A stretch of DNA of 64,000 nt from Loripinus fragilis (Eukaryota; Mollusca; Bivalvia; Lucinida; Lucinidae), in assembly GCA_964019695.1 (NCBI GenBank), contig OZ026527.1, positions 79,464,831 through 79,528,830 of the forward strand, in the 5' to 3' direction. The notes below the pieces were generated by a model. The model was not told the DNA's origin and did no database searches. It was given only the letters and a program-made list of their open reading frames with translations. Position 1 is the first letter of the stretch, and each line of letters starts with the position of its first letter. This document shows, in pieces, positions 62,474 through 64,000 of the stretch. The position numbers were made by a program, and so were the translations under genes.

Positions 62474-62590
62474 ATTCAAGCGACTTGCAAAGGCTCTGAT
62501 CAGACTGGGCATATGCCCAGGCTGGCCTGAGCCTTTGTTGGTTGCATATACCACATTGTTGGAAATCTCATGTCGTGACTCACGTTTGAT
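62474..62590 (-). mobile_element. Fold-back family G (copy 2), with a 16-bp perfect palindrome
   Basis: CTGGGCATATGCCCAG (62505-62520) is the exact centre of a longer imperfect palindrome. Its arms are GCAAAGGCTCTGATCAGA on the left and CTGGCCTGAGCCTTTGTTGG on the right. 'ccacattgttggaaatctc' then 'atgtcgtgactcac' follows at 62549-62583, the reverse complement of the family-G end. Confidence 0.7.
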
Positions 62591-62833
62591 TCAATGAACA
62601 ACCAAAATTGTCAACTAAGAGTCTTGTAAAAAGTTCAATTAATTCTTTTATCCTTTCTAGAACAGAGATTCATAAACAATTAGTAAAATAAACAGTGGAG
62701 ACCCATATAAAATGGTGCAGAATGTGGTATTTAATCAGGCTCTACACTGTTTGCTTTGACCAAATCAATCTTCAACAAAGCTAAATGTGTTTGCAAATTA
62801 TAACTTTTCATCCCTCCAAATATACAATTTTTT

Positions 62834-63012
62834 GCTTGTTTGTTTGTTAGATTTGATTCTTTATGTCCCATCAACAATCTTTCAGTTAAACAGGGACGGG
62901 TCTTCCAGCACTAGGCTAGGATAAATGTGTCTTGCTCAAGGACCACAACACAGTGACACCAGTGAGGCTCAAACCCATGGCCCTTCAGTCTTGAGTCAAG
63001 CCACTGAGCTTG
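62834..63012 (-). mobile_element. SINE family 2 (copy e), internally deleted
   Basis: The tail (GTTTGTTTGTTAGATTTGAT), body and B-box side are present. A short deletion removes part of the body ('cttcc|agcactaggc') and another removes most of the A-box side ('gtcaag|ccactgagc'). It cannot be transcribed from an intact pol III promoter. Confidence 0.8.
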
Positions 63013-63460
63013 TATCTATAGAAATTTCCATTTGTATAGAAAAGGTTTACGGTAAACGATCTTAAAATTCGAACACTAAATTTTTTTTATTTTCCCCGCT
63101 GTTCGTAATTTTAGAAATTACGTTTCAGAAAAAATGCTAGTGTTCGTAATTTTAGAATGTGGTCTTTATCAAGGGCAAAAACGGTATATATGCATGTAAA
63201 ATGTGGTAGGAACATGTTGAAAGCACGGCGATATGATTCTGCGCTATCTACTCATTTTTCTTTTCAACTGCCACTAAATTCTTGTGGACTGAGTCAGTAA
63301 AATGTCCAGGGCGTGCGGAAATAGCCAAGTCGAGAGCCAGGCACGTGCATGTTATGTCACTCAATTTAATTACAAGTTGTAAAAGTCCACTTATTTAACC
63401 TCGGACTACCGATGAATCGCTACACTTTTGTTTTTCCTTCAGAAAAACAGAACGCCTTTT
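63013..63460. other. Unannotated sequence
   Basis: A short direct repeat 'gttcgtaattttagaa' occurs at about 63102 and 63142. No gene was seen. Confidence 0.45.
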
Positions 63461-63461
63461 G

Positions 63462-63652
63462 GCGCAAATGCCGTTTATATAGAGGATCTTACATGAGTGC
63501 TCATGTTTTATTGAATTTATTAAACGAGTTGAGGAAAGAGATAAAATGCGAGGCTGGTCGAGCATTTTATCCCTTTTTTGCAATGAGTTTAATAAATTCA
63601 ATAATACAAGAGCACGAATGTCAGATTCTATTTATCATATGACATTAAGATT
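63462..63652. mobile_element. Long inverted repeat (fold-back element), ~85-90-bp arms
   Basis: The left arm (about 63465-63550) and right arm (about 63556-63650) are imperfect reverse complements: 'tattgaatttattaaacgag' against 'tgagtttaataaattcaata', and GAGATAAAATGCGAGG against TCGAGCATTTTATCCC. The symmetry explains the two similar overlapping ORFs on opposite strands (63412-63642 plus, 63395-63601 minus), which are therefore not genes. Confidence 0.8.
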
Positions 63653-63746
63653 ACTTTGAAATCTCATTTCTGACGTAAAAACGTTATAATTATGTCATTA
63701 TGTACGCAACGTTGTTATGGACGTCATAACGTTTCCCGAAAAACAA

Positions 63747-63764
63747 TAAACCACTAGTGGTTTA
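63747..63764. other. 18-bp perfect palindrome
   Basis: TAAACCACTAGTGGTTTA is fully self-complementary. It sits 100 bp right of the long inverted repeat, in a stretch with further symmetric motifs such as GACGTCATA. Confidence 0.85.
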
Positions 63765-63946
63765 CAGATTTTATTGCATGGCGTTATTTCACTCCCAGAC
63801 GCGACGTCATATGATAAAATGTAATAGAGTCACTCAAGGACATCTCGTCAATCAGATTTTTTTGCAAAGATATACACGAAACTTTGAAATACGTAGACGA
63901 ATTCTCAGAGTTTAAAAAAAATGACAAAATTCAAAAAGAACACACA

Positions 63947-63965
63947 TCTCTCTCTCTCTCTCTCT
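63947..63965. repeat. (TC)n microsatellite
   Basis: About nine uninterrupted TC dinucleotides. Confidence 0.95.
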
Positions 63966-64000
63966 ACTTGTATTTGTCGATGCACTTTGATTTTCCCGAA

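Overview
The window is eukaryotic, AT-rich, non-coding DNA. I found no intact protein-coding gene. The best fit is a mollusc, most probably a bivalve. The reasons are tRNA-headed SINEs with A and B boxes, a C-tract repeat followed by tandem TCCGTCC-like sequence with 'atgaaacttggtcaca' modules, and a dispersed repeat with a 'gatacaatcaagcaccacac' core. All three are types I associate with bivalve genomes. This is pattern recognition, not a database match, and I do not name a species.

Layout. 1-8.2 kb is a mosaic of old interspersed repeats, two SINE families and short tandem repeats. 8.69-10.78 kb is a 75-bp satellite of about 28 copies, related to a 78-bp repeat at 7.0-7.35 kb. 10.78-24.66 kb is a macrosatellite (array A): six units of about 2.23 kb, each with an internal 118-bp sub-array. 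24.66-26.55 kb is decayed repeat DNA. 26.56-31.37 kb is array B (five units of about 1.04 kb), one unit carrying a SINE with a clean 13-bp target-site duplication. 31.37-42.18 kb is array C1, a satellite of about 674 bp. 42.18-43.72 kb holds two more B units and 43.73-51.48 kb is array C2. 51.49-53.53 kb is a 68-bp minisatellite (array D). 53.5-64.0 kb is a flank with tRNA-like remnants, a broken DDE-type transposase, a 30/39-bp minisatellite (array E) and fold-back elements.

The most striking structure is array C. Each 674-bp monomer is six diverged copies of one module of about 112 bp, and every module is an imperfect palindrome (arms near GCAAATAGT...CTGATCAGAC and GTCTGATCAG...ACTATTTGC around a CTCCT..AGGA centre). 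Monomers mostly alternate between two types, giving a dimer of about 1.35 kb. A block of about 2.84 kb is duplicated at an offset of exactly 3158 bp. The B-C unit as a whole is duplicated, and the left breakpoint of the second copy falls at the 3' edge of a SINE insertion.

The long open reading frames (up to 632 codons) lie in tandem repeats whose unit length is a multiple of three (75, 78, 60, 30/39 bp). Several are open on both strands, so I treat them as repeat artefacts. The only convincing protein homology is the transposase remnant at 57.67-58.20 kb.
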